This document shows positions 17,924 through 26,944 of a DNA stretch of 64,000 nt, one piece after another; position 1 is the stretch's first letter, and every line of letters starts with the position of its first letter. The notes beneath the pieces are model-generated. The model was not told the origin of the DNA, did no database searches, and saw nothing but the letters and a program-made list of their open reading frames with translations. This stretch comes from JADHUC01 sp964623055 (lineage in GTDB: Bacteria > Planctomycetota > Planctomycetia > Pirellulales > Pirellulaceae). Both the position numbers and the translations under genes were made by a program. The stretch is from positions 62,001 through 126,000 of the forward strand of contig CAZURK010000001.1 of the NCBI GenBank assembly GCA_964623055.1, given 5' to 3'.

Positions 17924-19324
17924 ATGTCGACGGACAAAGCAAATGAAACCGAACCGTCCCCTCCCATGCCGATCCGTGCGCTGATCGTCGACGACGACAC
18001 TGCGCACGCGCACACCATGTCGGAAATCCTCGAACGGATCGACTATCCGTGCGATGTGGCGACATCCGGAGAGGAGGGCCTCGAACGCGTCGAGGCAAAC
18101 AGTTACGACGTGGTCGTGACCGACTTGTTGATGAAAAACGTGGATGGCATGCAGTTGCTGCGCAAGACGAAAGAACTGCTGCCCCATTGCGAAGTGATTA
18201 TGGTCACCGGGCAGGGCACGGTGCCCAAGGCCGTCGAGGCGATGCAGCAGGGGGCATTCAACTTCCTGGAGAAGCCGATCGGGTCCAAACGTCTTCGAGC
18301 CGTGTTTGAACGGGCAGTGGACGCGGTCAAGCTGCGTCGTCAGAACCTGGAATTGACCCAGCGTCTGGATGAACGGTTTGGTTTCGAAGGCATCGTCTAT
18401 GCCAGCAACAAGATGAAAGCCGTCATCGACCAGTTGAAACGCATCGCGCCCACGGATGCTACGGTGCTGGTCACTGGCGAAAGCGGCACGGGAAAGGAAC
18501 TGATCGCCCAGGCGATCCACCAGAACAGCCCCAGGAAGAACAAACGCATTGTGCCGCTGAATGCACGGGCGGTAGCCGAGAATCTGGTGGAAAGTGAGCT
18601 GTTTGGCCACGTCAAGGGCGCTTTTACGGATGCCGTGACCGACCGCGTCGGCGCCTTCGAATACGCCAACGGCGGTACGCTGTTCTTGGACGAAGTCGGC
18701 GACATGCCGTTGTCCACACAGATCAAGCTGCTGCGCGTGCTGGAACAGCAGGAGATAACCCGTATCGGCGACAATAAACCGAAGAAAGTGAATGTCCGGC
18801 TGGTCTCTGCAACGAACCAAGACCTGGAGGAGGCCGCCGAACGAGGCGATTTCCGAACGGATTTGTACTATCGCATCAAGGTCATCACGATCGATCTTCC
18901 GGCGTTGCGCGACCGTCGTGAAGATATCGTGCCACTGATTGATCATTTTCGCAAGCTGTTCAATAAGCGCCACGCGAAGTCGATCAAGAACGTTTCGTCG
19001 GCGGTTACCAGGCGGTTCTTCTCTTACGAATGGCCGGGAAACGTGCGGCAACTGCGGAACGCCGTCGAGACAATGGTTGTGCTGGACACGGATGGCGTGC
19101 TGGGCATCGACGACCTTCCGCCCGAACTTGCCGATGTGAAAGAAAGGCCCGTGGGCAGCAGCGAAGGACCGATGGGGCTGGTAGGCCAGCCGATGAAGGA
19201 ACTCGAGCGCTGGGCCATCCAACAGACATTGAACCTGGCCAACGGCAACCGCGAAGAGACCGCGCGGATTCTGGGGATTGGCGCTCGGACATTGTATCGA
19301 AAACTGGACAAGTACGAGTTGTAG
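17924..19324 (+). CDS. Sigma-54-dependent response regulator (NtrC family)
   Basis: A 466-residue two-component regulator. The receiver domain (about 17-130) has acidic IVDDD, phospho-acceptor D67 in VVVTDLLM, and K117 in FLEKP. The AAA+ domain has Walker A GESGTGKE (185-192), Walker B near GGTLFLDEVGDM, and R-finger region RGDFRTDLYYR. The C-terminal Fis-type helix-turn-helix is ETARILGIGARTLYRKL. The sigma-54 contact loop reads GAFTDA (232-237) instead of the canonical GAFTGA. The ATG at 17924 is preferred over 17903, whose seven extra residues are not conserved. Its sensor kinase is not adjacent, and mutL follows only 6 bp after the stop. Confidence 0.93.
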   Translation: MSTDKANETEPSPPMPIRALIVDDDTAHAHTMSEILERIDYPCDVATSGEEGLERVEANSYDVVVTDLLMKNVDGMQLLRKTKELLPHCEVIMVTGQGTVPKAVEAMQQGAFNFLEKPIGSKRLRAVFERAVDAVKLRRQNLELTQRLDERFGFEGIVYASNKMKAVIDQLKRIAPTDATVLVTGESGTGKELIAQAIHQNSPRKNKRIVPLNARAVAENLVESELFGHVKGAFTDAVTDRVGAFEYANGGTLFLDEVGDMPLSTQIKLLRVLEQQEITRIGDNKPKKVNVRLVSATNQDLEEAAERGDFRTDLYYRIKVITIDLPALRDRREDIVPLIDHFRKLFNKRHAKSIKNVSSAVTRRFFSYEWPGNVRQLRNAVETMVVLDTDGVLGIDDLPPELADVKERPVGSSEGPMGLVGQPMKELERWAIQQTLNLANGNREETARILGIGARTLYRKLDKYEL

Positions 19325-19330
19325 GGTGGC

Positions 19331-21199
19331 ATGGCCGACATCAGACAACTGTCTCCCAGCGTCATCAACAAGATCGCAGCCGGCGAGGTGATCGAACGGC
19401 CTGCCAGCGTTGTCAAGGAGTTGATGGAGAATTCGGTAGACGCCGGCGCGACGCGTATCGACGTGTCGGTCGAAAAAGGCGGAACGGAGTTGATTCGAGT
19501 GGCCGACAGCGGCTGCGGCATCCGGCCCGAACAATTGGGGCTGGCGGTCGCCACTCACGCCACGAGCAAGATCCAGGACGCCGACGACTTGTTCGACGTC
19601 CGCAGCCTTGGCTTTCGCGGGGAAGCTTTGGCTTCGATCGCCGAGGTGAGCCGATTCCTTCTGCGGAGCCGGACCGGCGAAGAACAAGCTGGGGCTGAAC
19701 TGGAGGTCGTTGGCGGCTCGGTCGGCGAGGTCACCCCGTGCGGTTCACCTGTTGGCACGATCGTCGAGGTTCGGCAACTGTTCCACAATACGCCAGTGCG
19801 GCGCAAATTCCTCCGCACAACTCAGACGGAAATGGGACACGTCACCGAGGCGTTCACTCGCATCGCGTTGGCGTGTCCACGCGTTCATTTCACACTCGCG
19901 CACAACGATCGAGTCGTCCATGACTTGGCTCCGGTCGAGAGTTGGCGTGACAGAATCTTCGCGTTTTTCGGATCCGAAATCGCCGACGCGCTGATCCCCG
20001 TCCAAAGCGAAAATGGCGGCCTGCGGCTCGGTGGATACGTGGCCGATCCCAGCGTGAGCCGCGCCAATAACCGGATGCAGTATCTGTTTCTGAACGGCCG
20101 CTACATACGGGACCGCTCGTTGCAGCACGCATTGGGTGAGGCATATCGCGGGTTGCTGTTGACGGGGCGGTTTCCGATCACGTTCCTGCGGCTGGAACTT
20201 CCTACCGACGCCGTCGATGTGAACGTGCACCCGACCAAACTTGAGGTCCGGTTTCAGGACGGCGGACGGATCTACAGCCAACTGTTGGGCACCTTGCGTC
20301 AAAAGTTCCTTAGCACCGACTTGACGCCCCGGGTGCAGCCCGAACCGCTCGCGCCTGCAGGGGCTCCGGCAACCGCAATTGGCGGGCGCGAAGCCGACCG
20401 CCAGCGTGACGCGTCAGTAGGCTGGGCCAAGGGGCAAACCGCCAGCCTGGACATGAAGTTCGAGCATTCGGGTGGCCGAATCCCCGAATTCAAGCCGTTC
20501 GGGGAGTTTGGTGAATCCGCCAGGCCCAGCGTCACCGAGCGGGCCAACAGTGTTGATTCGCTGCCAGCACACTCAAGCGAAATGGCGGCTCAGGTGGATA
20601 TGTCGGAGATCGCCGGCTGCCTCCCGATGTCTCACTCCGGCATGCAGGTCCACAATCGATATCTGATCACGGAGAACGAATCGGGGATTCTGGTTATCGA
20701 CCAGCACGCGTTGCACGAGCGTATTCTGTACGAACAGCTACGCGATAAGGTCCTGGCAGGCACGCTGGAGAAACAGAGACTGCTGGTTCCCGAGCCGGTG
20801 AATTTGACGCCGGCCGAGGCCGGTGCCGCTTTGGGCGCCAAAGACACACTGGCCCAGTTGGGAATCGACATCGAGCCGTTTGGCGGGGACACCGTATTGG
20901 TGTCGAGCTATCCCGCCATGTTGGCGAATTTCAATCCAGGCGAGGTCGTCCGCCAATTGGCCGAGCAAATCCTGTCGAGCGACAAGACGCCCGAACGGCA
21001 GGATATGCTGGACGAAATGCTGCACATGATATCCTGCAAAGCCGCGATCAAGGCCGGAGATCGGCTGGCGCCGGAAGAGATTTCCGCGTTGTTGGAGCAG
21101 AGGCACTTATACAAGGATACCCATCACTGCCCACACGGGCGCCCCACGGCACTGGTATTTACGAGAGAAGAATTGGACAAACGCTTCAAGCGAACGTAG
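19331..21199 (+). CDS. mutL: DNA mismatch repair protein MutL
   Basis: A 622-residue MutL. The GHKL ATPase N-terminus shows NKIAAGEVIERPASVVKEL, MENSVDAGA and GFRGEALASI, and the transducer domain has VDVNVHPTKLEVRF. The C-terminal dimerisation domain carries the metal-binding nuclease motif DQHALHERILYE from residue 457, matching DQHA-x2-E-x4-E, plus SCKAAIKAGD and CPHGRP near 600. It is therefore predicted to be the endonuclease-active type, as in bacteria without MutH. It lies 6 bp downstream of the sigma-54 regulator, so the two probably share a transcript. Confidence 0.97.
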   Translation: MADIRQLSPSVINKIAAGEVIERPASVVKELMENSVDAGATRIDVSVEKGGTELIRVADSGCGIRPEQLGLAVATHATSKIQDADDLFDVRSLGFRGEALASIAEVSRFLLRSRTGEEQAGAELEVVGGSVGEVTPCGSPVGTIVEVRQLFHNTPVRRKFLRTTQTEMGHVTEAFTRIALACPRVHFTLAHNDRVVHDLAPVESWRDRIFAFFGSEIADALIPVQSENGGLRLGGYVADPSVSRANNRMQYLFLNGRYIRDRSLQHALGEAYRGLLLTGRFPITFLRLELPTDAVDVNVHPTKLEVRFQDGGRIYSQLLGTLRQKFLSTDLTPRVQPEPLAPAGAPATAIGGREADRQRDASVGWAKGQTASLDMKFEHSGGRIPEFKPFGEFGESARPSVTERANSVDSLPAHSSEMAAQVDMSEIAGCLPMSHSGMQVHNRYLITENESGILVIDQHALHERILYEQLRDKVLAGTLEKQRLLVPEPVNLTPAEAGAALGAKDTLAQLGIDIEPFGGDTVLVSSYPAMLANFNPGEVVRQLAEQILSSDKTPERQDMLDEMLHMISCKAAIKAGDRLAPEEISALLEQRHLYKDTHHCPHGRPTALVFTREELDKRFKRT

Positions 21200-21219
21200 C
21201 ATAACGAATTGAAAACCGG

Positions 21220-21248
21220 CATTGGCACATCCTATATTGGTGCCAATG
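21220..21248. terminator. Hairpin after mutL, possible terminator
   Basis: CATTGGCAC (21220-21228) and GTGCCAATG (21240-21248) form a perfect 9-bp stem with an 11-base loop, 21 bp after the mutL stop and before the aroDE gene. No U-run follows the stem, so it may be a weak or factor-dependent terminator or an RNA-processing hairpin. Confidence 0.45.
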
Positions 21249-21300
21249 AGCAGCGTGAACCACTTATCTGTTTCTGGTACTTGACGCGAGTATTTCCACC

Positions 21301-22785
21301 ATGATTTGCGTGTCTATAGGTCGTGGCCGTCACAAGATGATGATAGCTGAACATCGGCACCTGGCAGAGCAGGGAGTGAAACTGGTCGAACTGCGAGCGG
21401 ATTGCATCCGCAGTCGACTGGACATCAAACGGTTGTTGACCGACCGATCGTGCCCCTGCATCATCACGTGCCGTCGCGAGGAAGATGGCGGCCAGTGGAA
21501 TGGTACGGAGGAAGCCAGGATCACGACTCTGCGCACCGCCATTGCCGAGGGCGCCGACTATGTGGACTTGGAGGAGGACATTGCCGCCGATATTCCGCGG
21601 TTCGGTCCAACAAAACGAATCATCAGCTATCACAACTTCCGTGACACCTCCGACGACCTCGAAGCAATCCACGAGCGGATGCTGTCGCTCGATCCGGACA
21701 TCATCAAGATCGCCGCGATGACGCACCATCCTGCAGACAACCTGCGCATGCTGCATCTGATCAAGCGCAGCGAGGTCCCCACCGTGGGCATCTGCATGGG
21801 CGAAATCGGGATACCGACGCGCATCTTGGCCGGCAAGTTCGGTGCGCCGTTCAGCTATGCGGCGTTGCATCACGAACGTGCACTGGAACCGGGGCAACTC
21901 AGTTACACGCAGATGCGCGAGATGTATCGGTACGAGAGCATAGACGCCGATACGGAAGTCTATGGCGTGATTGCGGACCCAATGGGCAACGACATGAACG
22001 CGGTCGTTCACAACGCCGCGTTCGCGGAACACAATCTGAACAAAGTGTACGTGCCGTTCCGCGTGCCACGAGACGATTTGCCTCCCTTCATGAACACCTG
22101 TCCCGAGTTGGGGGTCAAAGGTCTGAGCGTGACAATCCCTCACAAAGATGAGGTCGTACGGCACTTGAGCAAGGGCGATGGAACCGTCCGCGGCATTGGC
22201 TCGGCAAACACGGTCATGTTCGAGGGCAATCAGATCGTTGGGTACAATACGGAATATCGCGCTTTTTCGGAAGCTCTTGATCTCGTGTTTGCCGATCACG
22301 AACGCGGGATGAACCTGCCGGGCCGCGTCGTGCTGGTCTTGGGATCCGGTACGCTATCCAGGGCAATCGCTTTTGCGATGAAGCGACGCGACGCCGACGT
22401 GATCCTGACCTCGCGTAATCACGAGCGAGCCGGCGTTCTGGCAGAGCGTTTCAGGTGCCGCACGATCCAGTGGTACGAGCGCACGAAGGTCGAACCGGAG
22501 ATCCTCATCAACACGACGCCGATCGGCATGCATCCGAACGTGAACGAGTCGCCGTTCGGCAACAAATACCTACAGCGTGCGACGATCGTGGTCGAGACGA
22601 TCTCCAGCCCGGAACAGACGTTGTTGATCAAAGAGGCGCGCGAGATGGGCTGCCGGGTAGTAACAGGCGTGGATGTCTTCGTCCGTCTGGCCGCGCACCA
22701 GTTCGAGCATTTCGCGGACGAGAAGCCATCGCTGGAACTGATGCGAAACGAGTTCAAACGCGCCTTGGGCCCGGCGAAGTGGTGA
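21301..22785 (+). CDS. aroDE: Fused 3-dehydroquinate dehydratase / shikimate dehydrogenase-like protein
   Basis: A 494-residue fusion acting in the shikimate pathway. Residues 1-215 are a type I dehydroquinase with the Schiff-base Lys K136 (IIKIAAM), catalytic His H111 (SYHNF) and VELRADCIR. Residues 220-494 are a shikimate-dehydrogenase fold: VTIPHK (K282), SANTV and the nucleotide loop LGSGTLSRA. Two usual substrate contacts differ: the HSxSP-type loop reads GNDMNA (229-234) and the NTD aspartate is Glu (NTE, 316-318). The first domain is predicted active, while the second is diverged. The fusion order is the one seen in plants and in planctomycetes. Confidence 0.88.
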   Translation: MICVSIGRGRHKMMIAEHRHLAEQGVKLVELRADCIRSRLDIKRLLTDRSCPCIITCRREEDGGQWNGTEEARITTLRTAIAEGADYVDLEEDIAADIPRFGPTKRIISYHNFRDTSDDLEAIHERMLSLDPDIIKIAAMTHHPADNLRMLHLIKRSEVPTVGICMGEIGIPTRILAGKFGAPFSYAALHHERALEPGQLSYTQMREMYRYESIDADTEVYGVIADPMGNDMNAVVHNAAFAEHNLNKVYVPFRVPRDDLPPFMNTCPELGVKGLSVTIPHKDEVVRHLSKGDGTVRGIGSANTVMFEGNQIVGYNTEYRAFSEALDLVFADHERGMNLPGRVVLVLGSGTLSRAIAFAMKRRDADVILTSRNHERAGVLAERFRCRTIQWYERTKVEPEILINTTPIGMHPNVNESPFGNKYLQRATIVVETISSPEQTLLIKEAREMGCRVVTGVDVFVRLAAHQFEHFADEKPSLELMRNEFKRALGPAKW

Positions 22786-22830
22786 TAGGCAGGAGAGGGA
22801 GAGGCGGAACGTGCTGGAAATGGAGTTGGT

Positions 22831-24090
22831 GTGAATCTCTTGCTGTGCGTTCTCATTTTCGGTCTCGGTGCCCTCGTCGGCGGCCAGCTCAATCGCGGCA
22901 TCTACCGGCTGGCCGTGCTGAATCCGCGATCGATTGGTCCATGGTCGGACCCGCACAACGATGCCCCGCCGCGACGAATGTTGGACCGAGTTCCCATCCT
23001 GGGCTGGCTGGGCCTGCGCCGCGAAGTGCCAATACATGGTCCCGCATTCTGGGTGCGGCCTCTACTGATTGAACTGTTCGTAGGCGTAGGCTTTGCCGCG
23101 CTCTACTGGTGGGAGGTTCACGAGGCTGGCCTGATGCCCGACAGGCCCGACAGGGTGCCTCGCGCGTCAATCAGTCTCTGGACGCTTCACGCGCAATACA
23201 CCAGCCATGTGATTCTGATCTCGCTGATGATCATGGCCACCTTCATCGACTTCGACGAGCAGACCATTCCCGACGAGATCACGATTCCAGGTGCACTTGC
23301 CGGACTCGTGCTGATGGCTGCGTGGCCGCAGGCCGCTCCGCCGATTACCGTACTAGCAGTTCCGCTACGTCTCGAAGTGGGCCACTTGCAGCTCACCTCA
23401 CCAGCCGAATGGCCCCAGTGGCTGAACGAATTGAACGGGTTTTGGATCGGAATCCTCTGTTTTCTGGCATGGTGTTTCGCCATCTGGCCCAGGACGGTGA
23501 CCATGCGGCGCGGACTCGTGAAAGCGGTGCAGTACTATTTCGTCAGTATGTTTCGCTATCCCTTGTGGTGGATCATTGTGCTGATCGCAATTGCCGGTTC
23601 CGGCGGAATCCTCGTGATCTGGTCTTGCGGCGCGCAATGGTGGCCCAGCCTGTTGACTTCGTTGGTCGGCATGGCCTTCGGCGGTGGCTTGATATGGGCC
23701 GTGCGAATCGTGGGCGGCGGAGCGTTGGGCAAGGAGGCTATGGGGTTTGGCGATGTGACGCTGATGGCGATGATCGGTGCTTTTCTGGGCTGGCAAGCAT
23801 CGCTAATGATCTTCTTCCTGGCGCCTGTCGTAGCCGTGTTCATCTGTCTACTTCAATGGCTGCTGACGGGCCGCCGCGATATTGCGTTCGGGCCCTATCT
23901 GTGCACCGCCACGTTGATCATGATCCTGTGCTGGAGTCCGATATGGGAGCATAAGAACGGAGGGCGAGAGTTTTTCGCGATGGGCTGGCTTGTCCCGCAG
24001 ATGCTTGTATGCTGCTTGATAGCAATGGCCGGGATGCTCAGGTTGTGGAGATTGGCCGAAAGAGCGCTTGTTCGCGAAGACGAGTCGTAG
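22831..24090 (+). CDS. Prepilin peptidase (A24 family)
   Basis: A 419-residue polytopic membrane protein. The two aspartate motifs of the A24 family are present: FIDFDEQTIPDEITIPG (first Asp at 140) and GFGDVTLMAMIGAFLGW (GxGD Asp at 308). The N-terminal domain has the PILGWLGLR signature but no CxxC pairs, so the usual zinc-binding cysteines are absent. It processes type IV pilin-like or type II secretion pseudopilin precursors. Start is GTG at 22831, 45 bp after aroDE. The TAG stop (24088-24090) is provided by the GTAG head of a REP-like repeat. Confidence 0.88.
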   Translation: MNLLLCVLIFGLGALVGGQLNRGIYRLAVLNPRSIGPWSDPHNDAPPRRMLDRVPILGWLGLRREVPIHGPAFWVRPLLIELFVGVGFAALYWWEVHEAGLMPDRPDRVPRASISLWTLHAQYTSHVILISLMIMATFIDFDEQTIPDEITIPGALAGLVLMAAWPQAAPPITVLAVPLRLEVGHLQLTSPAEWPQWLNELNGFWIGILCFLAWCFAIWPRTVTMRRGLVKAVQYYFVSMFRYPLWWIIVLIAIAGSGGILVIWSCGAQWWPSLLTSLVGMAFGGGLIWAVRIVGGGALGKEAMGFGDVTLMAMIGAFLGWQASLMIFFLAPVVAVFICLLQWLLTGRRDIAFGPYLCTATLIMILCWSPIWEHKNGGREFFAMGWLVPQMLVCCLIAMAGMLRLWRLAERALVREDES

Positions 24091-24152
24091 GACGGGTCTC
24101 CCGACCCCTCTTCTCCCGCGTTTTTCGAGTCGGGTCAGGAGACCCGACCTAC
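24087..24152. repeat. REP-like pair overlapping the prepilin peptidase stop
   Basis: Left element: GTAG (24087-24090), GAC, stem GGGTC, loop TCCC, stem GACCC (to 24107). Right element, inverted: GGGTC, loop AGGA, GACCC, GTC complement, CTAC (24149-24152). The halves are inverted copies with 19 of 21 positions matching. The loop TCCC is the same as in the element at 16838, although the stem sequences differ. Confidence 0.85.
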
Positions 24153-24214
24153 AGAAGAGACCGGAAAACCGCAATAGCGCACCGTCAGAACTGACGCTTC
24201 GCGTAGCTTCTGTC

Positions 24215-25243
24215 CTAGTCTGCGGCAAACCTGTCGTGGAGATACTCGGCGGCTGTTTCCCATTTGCCGGCCGCGGCCGCAAAATCCGCATCCATGTGCT
24301 TGATGGGCTTGTCGCCTTGGGCCCTTGATCGCTCGGTGACTTGCGAGTTCAACGGAAACTGAGCGCTATCGCCCTTTGCTAGTTTCTTCTCCACTTCGCC
24401 GGACAGCAGGTAATCGATCAGCCGACGAGCCGATTTGCCGTTCGCCGAACCTTTGATCAGTCCCAGGGTGTTGGGAATGAACAACGCGCCCATCCCGTCT
24501 TCGCCCTGATCGGGGTAGACGATATCCACGGGCATACCCTTGTCTTTCTCGATGATTGCATCGTCCGTGTCGGTCAGGCCAAATGCCAATTCGCCTCGGG
24601 AGACCGCCAGCGCAACCTGTTTGTTTCCGGAAAGCACTTGCGAGTTCTTTTTCAGGCGGTCGAAAAAGTCCTTCGCCTGCTCATCGCCCCAAGCGGCGAA
24701 CAGGACGGCGGCGTGCGTGGCAGTTGTGCCGAACAGTGGCTTGGCGATCCCCACCTTACCCTTCCACTTCGGATCGGTTAGATCCCGGATCGATTCCGGG
24801 CGTTCGCCTTCGGCAACCAATTTGGTGTTGACGATCAAGACGCGAATTCGTGCTGCAAACCCATACCAGGCACCATTCGCAGCACGGTAGGTCCGCGGGT
24901 AATTCTTTGCAGCCGGTGCGTCATAGGTGTCAAGTAGACCGAGTTTCTCCAGCCGCAGTGTGTGCAGGATCTCGTTGTTCCAGAACAAATCGCAACGCGG
25001 TCGATTCTTCTCTTGAATGATGACGTTCACCAAACCGACCGTCTTTGTCGACTCGACATCGGGTTTGGCCTCTACCTTGATGCCGGTCTCTCGCTCGAAC
25101 GCCTTGAGAATCGGTTCGGAGAACTCCTCGTCAAGCGCCGTGTAGACGAAGACCTCCTCGCCCGATTGCCGCCAGCAGCCGGAGGCCAGAAGAAGAATTG
25201 GGCAAAGCAGTGACAATCCAGGAATCCGACTTGTTGTATTCAT
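24215..25243 (-). CDS. Extracellular solute-binding lipoprotein (iron(III)-type ABC binding protein)
   Basis: A 342-residue binding protein with a lipobox LLLASGC (Cys 23). It starts VFVYTALDEEFSEPILKAFERETG, the usual beginning of the FutA/AfuA class that binds ferric iron or similar oxyanions. Later segments such as LTDPKWKGKVGIAKP and FGLTDTDDA fit that family. Tyrosine ligands cannot be assigned. No ABC permease or ATPase gene is adjacent on either side, so it stands alone. It is convergent with the prepilin peptidase gene, with a REP-like pair between. Confidence 0.85.
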   Translation of the reverse strand: MNTTSRIPGLSLLCPILLLASGCWRQSGEEVFVYTALDEEFSEPILKAFERETGIKVEAKPDVESTKTVGLVNVIIQEKNRPRCDLFWNNEILHTLRLEKLGLLDTYDAPAAKNYPRTYRAANGAWYGFAARIRVLIVNTKLVAEGERPESIRDLTDPKWKGKVGIAKPLFGTTATHAAVLFAAWGDEQAKDFFDRLKKNSQVLSGNKQVALAVSRGELAFGLTDTDDAIIEKDKGMPVDIVYPDQGEDGMGALFIPNTLGLIKGSANGKSARRLIDYLLSGEVEKKLAKGDSAQFPLNSQVTERSRAQGDKPIKHMDADFAAAAGKWETAAEYLHDRFAAD

Positions 25244-25348
25244 ACAAGTCAGTGTATCCCGGCGAACGGACTGCGCCTACAACAAGACGCGTGCGTCGAT
25301 GGGAGCCTGACCGGCTGGCTGCCTGATCGCCAGCACAGCGTGCCGCTC

Positions 25349-26371
25349 CTACTGACGCAGCACCACCCCAACCAGCAGTCCGTGGTAGAACGCGCCGCCG
25401 CTGCCATCGATGCCGGTGCCGGTAAAGAAGTTCGTTGCGGGGATCTGATCTGTGGCAAGTACCACCGTCTCCAGCCACATCAGGCTGTAAGTGGCTTCGA
25501 GCGAGAGGCAATCGGTCAAACGATAGTTGCCGGTCACGGCCAGTTCACCCATGAAGGCCGCTCGTTCACTCGCGTCAGCGGCGGTGACGGTCACGACTCC
25601 CGTGTCGAGCGTCGTATTCTGATAACCGCTGTCGTGGTAGATGCCAACTTTGCCTATTCCCTCGAAGGTCAGCCGATCGATAGACCAAAGCGTTGCCTCG
25701 GCGCCTACCTGAGCGCCGTACAAGCGATTCCGGGTGAACGTGTCATACGTCGATGGCAGTACGGCGGCATCCAGGTCTGCATGAAGGTACTCGTCCAACT
25801 CGAAATAGCGGAAACCGGCCAGCAGAGTGCAGCAGTCCGTCACTTGCCAGCGTAGGTTGAACTCGGCGCTGAGCAGCTCCGAGTCGTACGTGGCGTTTAC
25901 GGCGGTAACGCCCGGCAGGAAGAACGGCACAGCGTTGTTGCTTCGCACCAACGACGGCGGACCGGCGATGGCGGTGGTCGCGGCATCCCAACTGTCCACG
26001 CTCAAAACACGGAACTCGACGCCCCGATCGGAGTTCTCACGGACCAGCGACAGATCCCATCCGGCCTGGAAGCCGAAGTCAAAGTCGTCAGCATTCAAGT
26101 TGCGTGCCGGCGCAGCCGCGTCTTGCATTAGAACCAAAGATTCGGGCTCGCTGCGGCGCAGGGCGACGCCGTTGGCAGTCACTGTCCAAGTCGGACCGAA
26201 CCAACAATCACATGGGCACTGGATATCGTTCTCCGACGCTGGCGTTTCGTCAGCCGGTTCGTCGCTCAACAGGAGACGGGCTTCACCGACAGCCAGTGCT
26301 GGCAGAGACAGCATTCCGCCCGTGATGATTAGTGTCGCTCGGACCAGCGTCATGCACTCCATTGCCTTCAT
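25349..26371 (-). CDS. BBP7-like outer-membrane beta-barrel protein
   Basis: A 340-residue exported protein typical of planctomycetes. After a hydrophobic signal (LVRATLIITGGMLSLPALA) comes a Cys-rich IQCPCDCWFGPTWT, and then alternating beta-strand sequence such as FDFGFQAGWDLSLV, LLSAEFNLRWQVTDCCTLLAGFRYFELDE and YGAQVGAEATLW. The last strand ends LLVGVVLRQ, aromatic-poor but barrel-like. The frame is open to 26611, but the ATG at 26371 precedes the signal peptide and has GGAG just upstream. It probably sits in the outer membrane, cargo unknown. Confidence 0.75.
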   Translation of the reverse strand: MKAMECMTLVRATLIITGGMLSLPALAVGEARLLLSDEPADETPASENDIQCPCDCWFGPTWTVTANGVALRRSEPESLVLMQDAAAPARNLNADDFDFGFQAGWDLSLVRENSDRGVEFRVLSVDSWDAATTAIAGPPSLVRSNNAVPFFLPGVTAVNATYDSELLSAEFNLRWQVTDCCTLLAGFRYFELDEYLHADLDAAVLPSTYDTFTRNRLYGAQVGAEATLWSIDRLTFEGIGKVGIYHDSGYQNTTLDTGVVTVTAADASERAAFMGELAVTGNYRLTDCLSLEATYSLMWLETVVLATDQIPATNFFTGTGIDGSGGAFYHGLLVGVVLRQ

Positions 26372-26944
26372 GGGACCACTCCGGTAGTTCAATCGCCGCG
26401 ATGCACTCCATGGAGGGTGATCAAACCATTCATAAGAATGGAGATTATCGGATACGCACTGTCTCCCTCCATTTCGGCATCGGCGGTGCGACCCCAAGAA
26501 ATAAGCATTGAAAGACGTGGCCGCAAAGTCTTCGTAGTCGTTACAAACGTCCCACGTGCAGCTTGAACAACCGGTGCGACCATTAGGCTTTGCACCGCTC
26601 ACGTCAGACATAGAGAGACTGAGGGATTTTCTAATCGTCTCAGATCTGTTGCCCCGATTGTGGTGCTAAATAATTGCTTTTCGCCCCCTCTCAGGTTACG
26701 CTATTTTGTTGGCTTTCCTTCTTTGCCCAGCTTTCGGGGCGATCTGGCGGCATCACCTTGGGCCAAGCGGGGGGCCTCTGGAGCATTTCGGGCGTCGCGA
26801 GTGCTGCGCGCCCATTCTGGAGGTGGGGACGACGAGCGCTGTCGACTTGAAGATCCAGCACACAGAGGGTACTGCCGGGTGGGCACGGAACGCCTGCGGG
26901 CAATCGACTTCTTGGGTACGGTGAATCCGTAAAGGGTATGTACC
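26372..26944. other. Intergenic region upstream of the giant surface-protein gene
   Basis: About 570 bp between two divergent genes. It must hold promoters for the BBP7-like gene (minus) and the giant gene (plus). Short plus-strand frames here have no recognisable domain. A G-rich stretch (26768-26840) and a structured-looking part near 26865-26935 precede the giant gene, but no known riboswitch could be matched. The ATG at 26945 has only weak AAGGG upstream. Confidence 0.5.

Noticed and set aside
17609..19687. 692-codon open frame on the minus strand across the NtrC-type regulator and mutL
   Set aside because: It mirrors well-recognised plus-strand genes and shows no domain. Long antisense frames are expected where GC-rich codon use leaves few stop codons.
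26860..26940. Possible riboswitch (cyclic-di-GMP type) before the giant gene
   Set aside because: A few motifs look similar, but the conserved core could not be aligned. It would need a covariance-model search.
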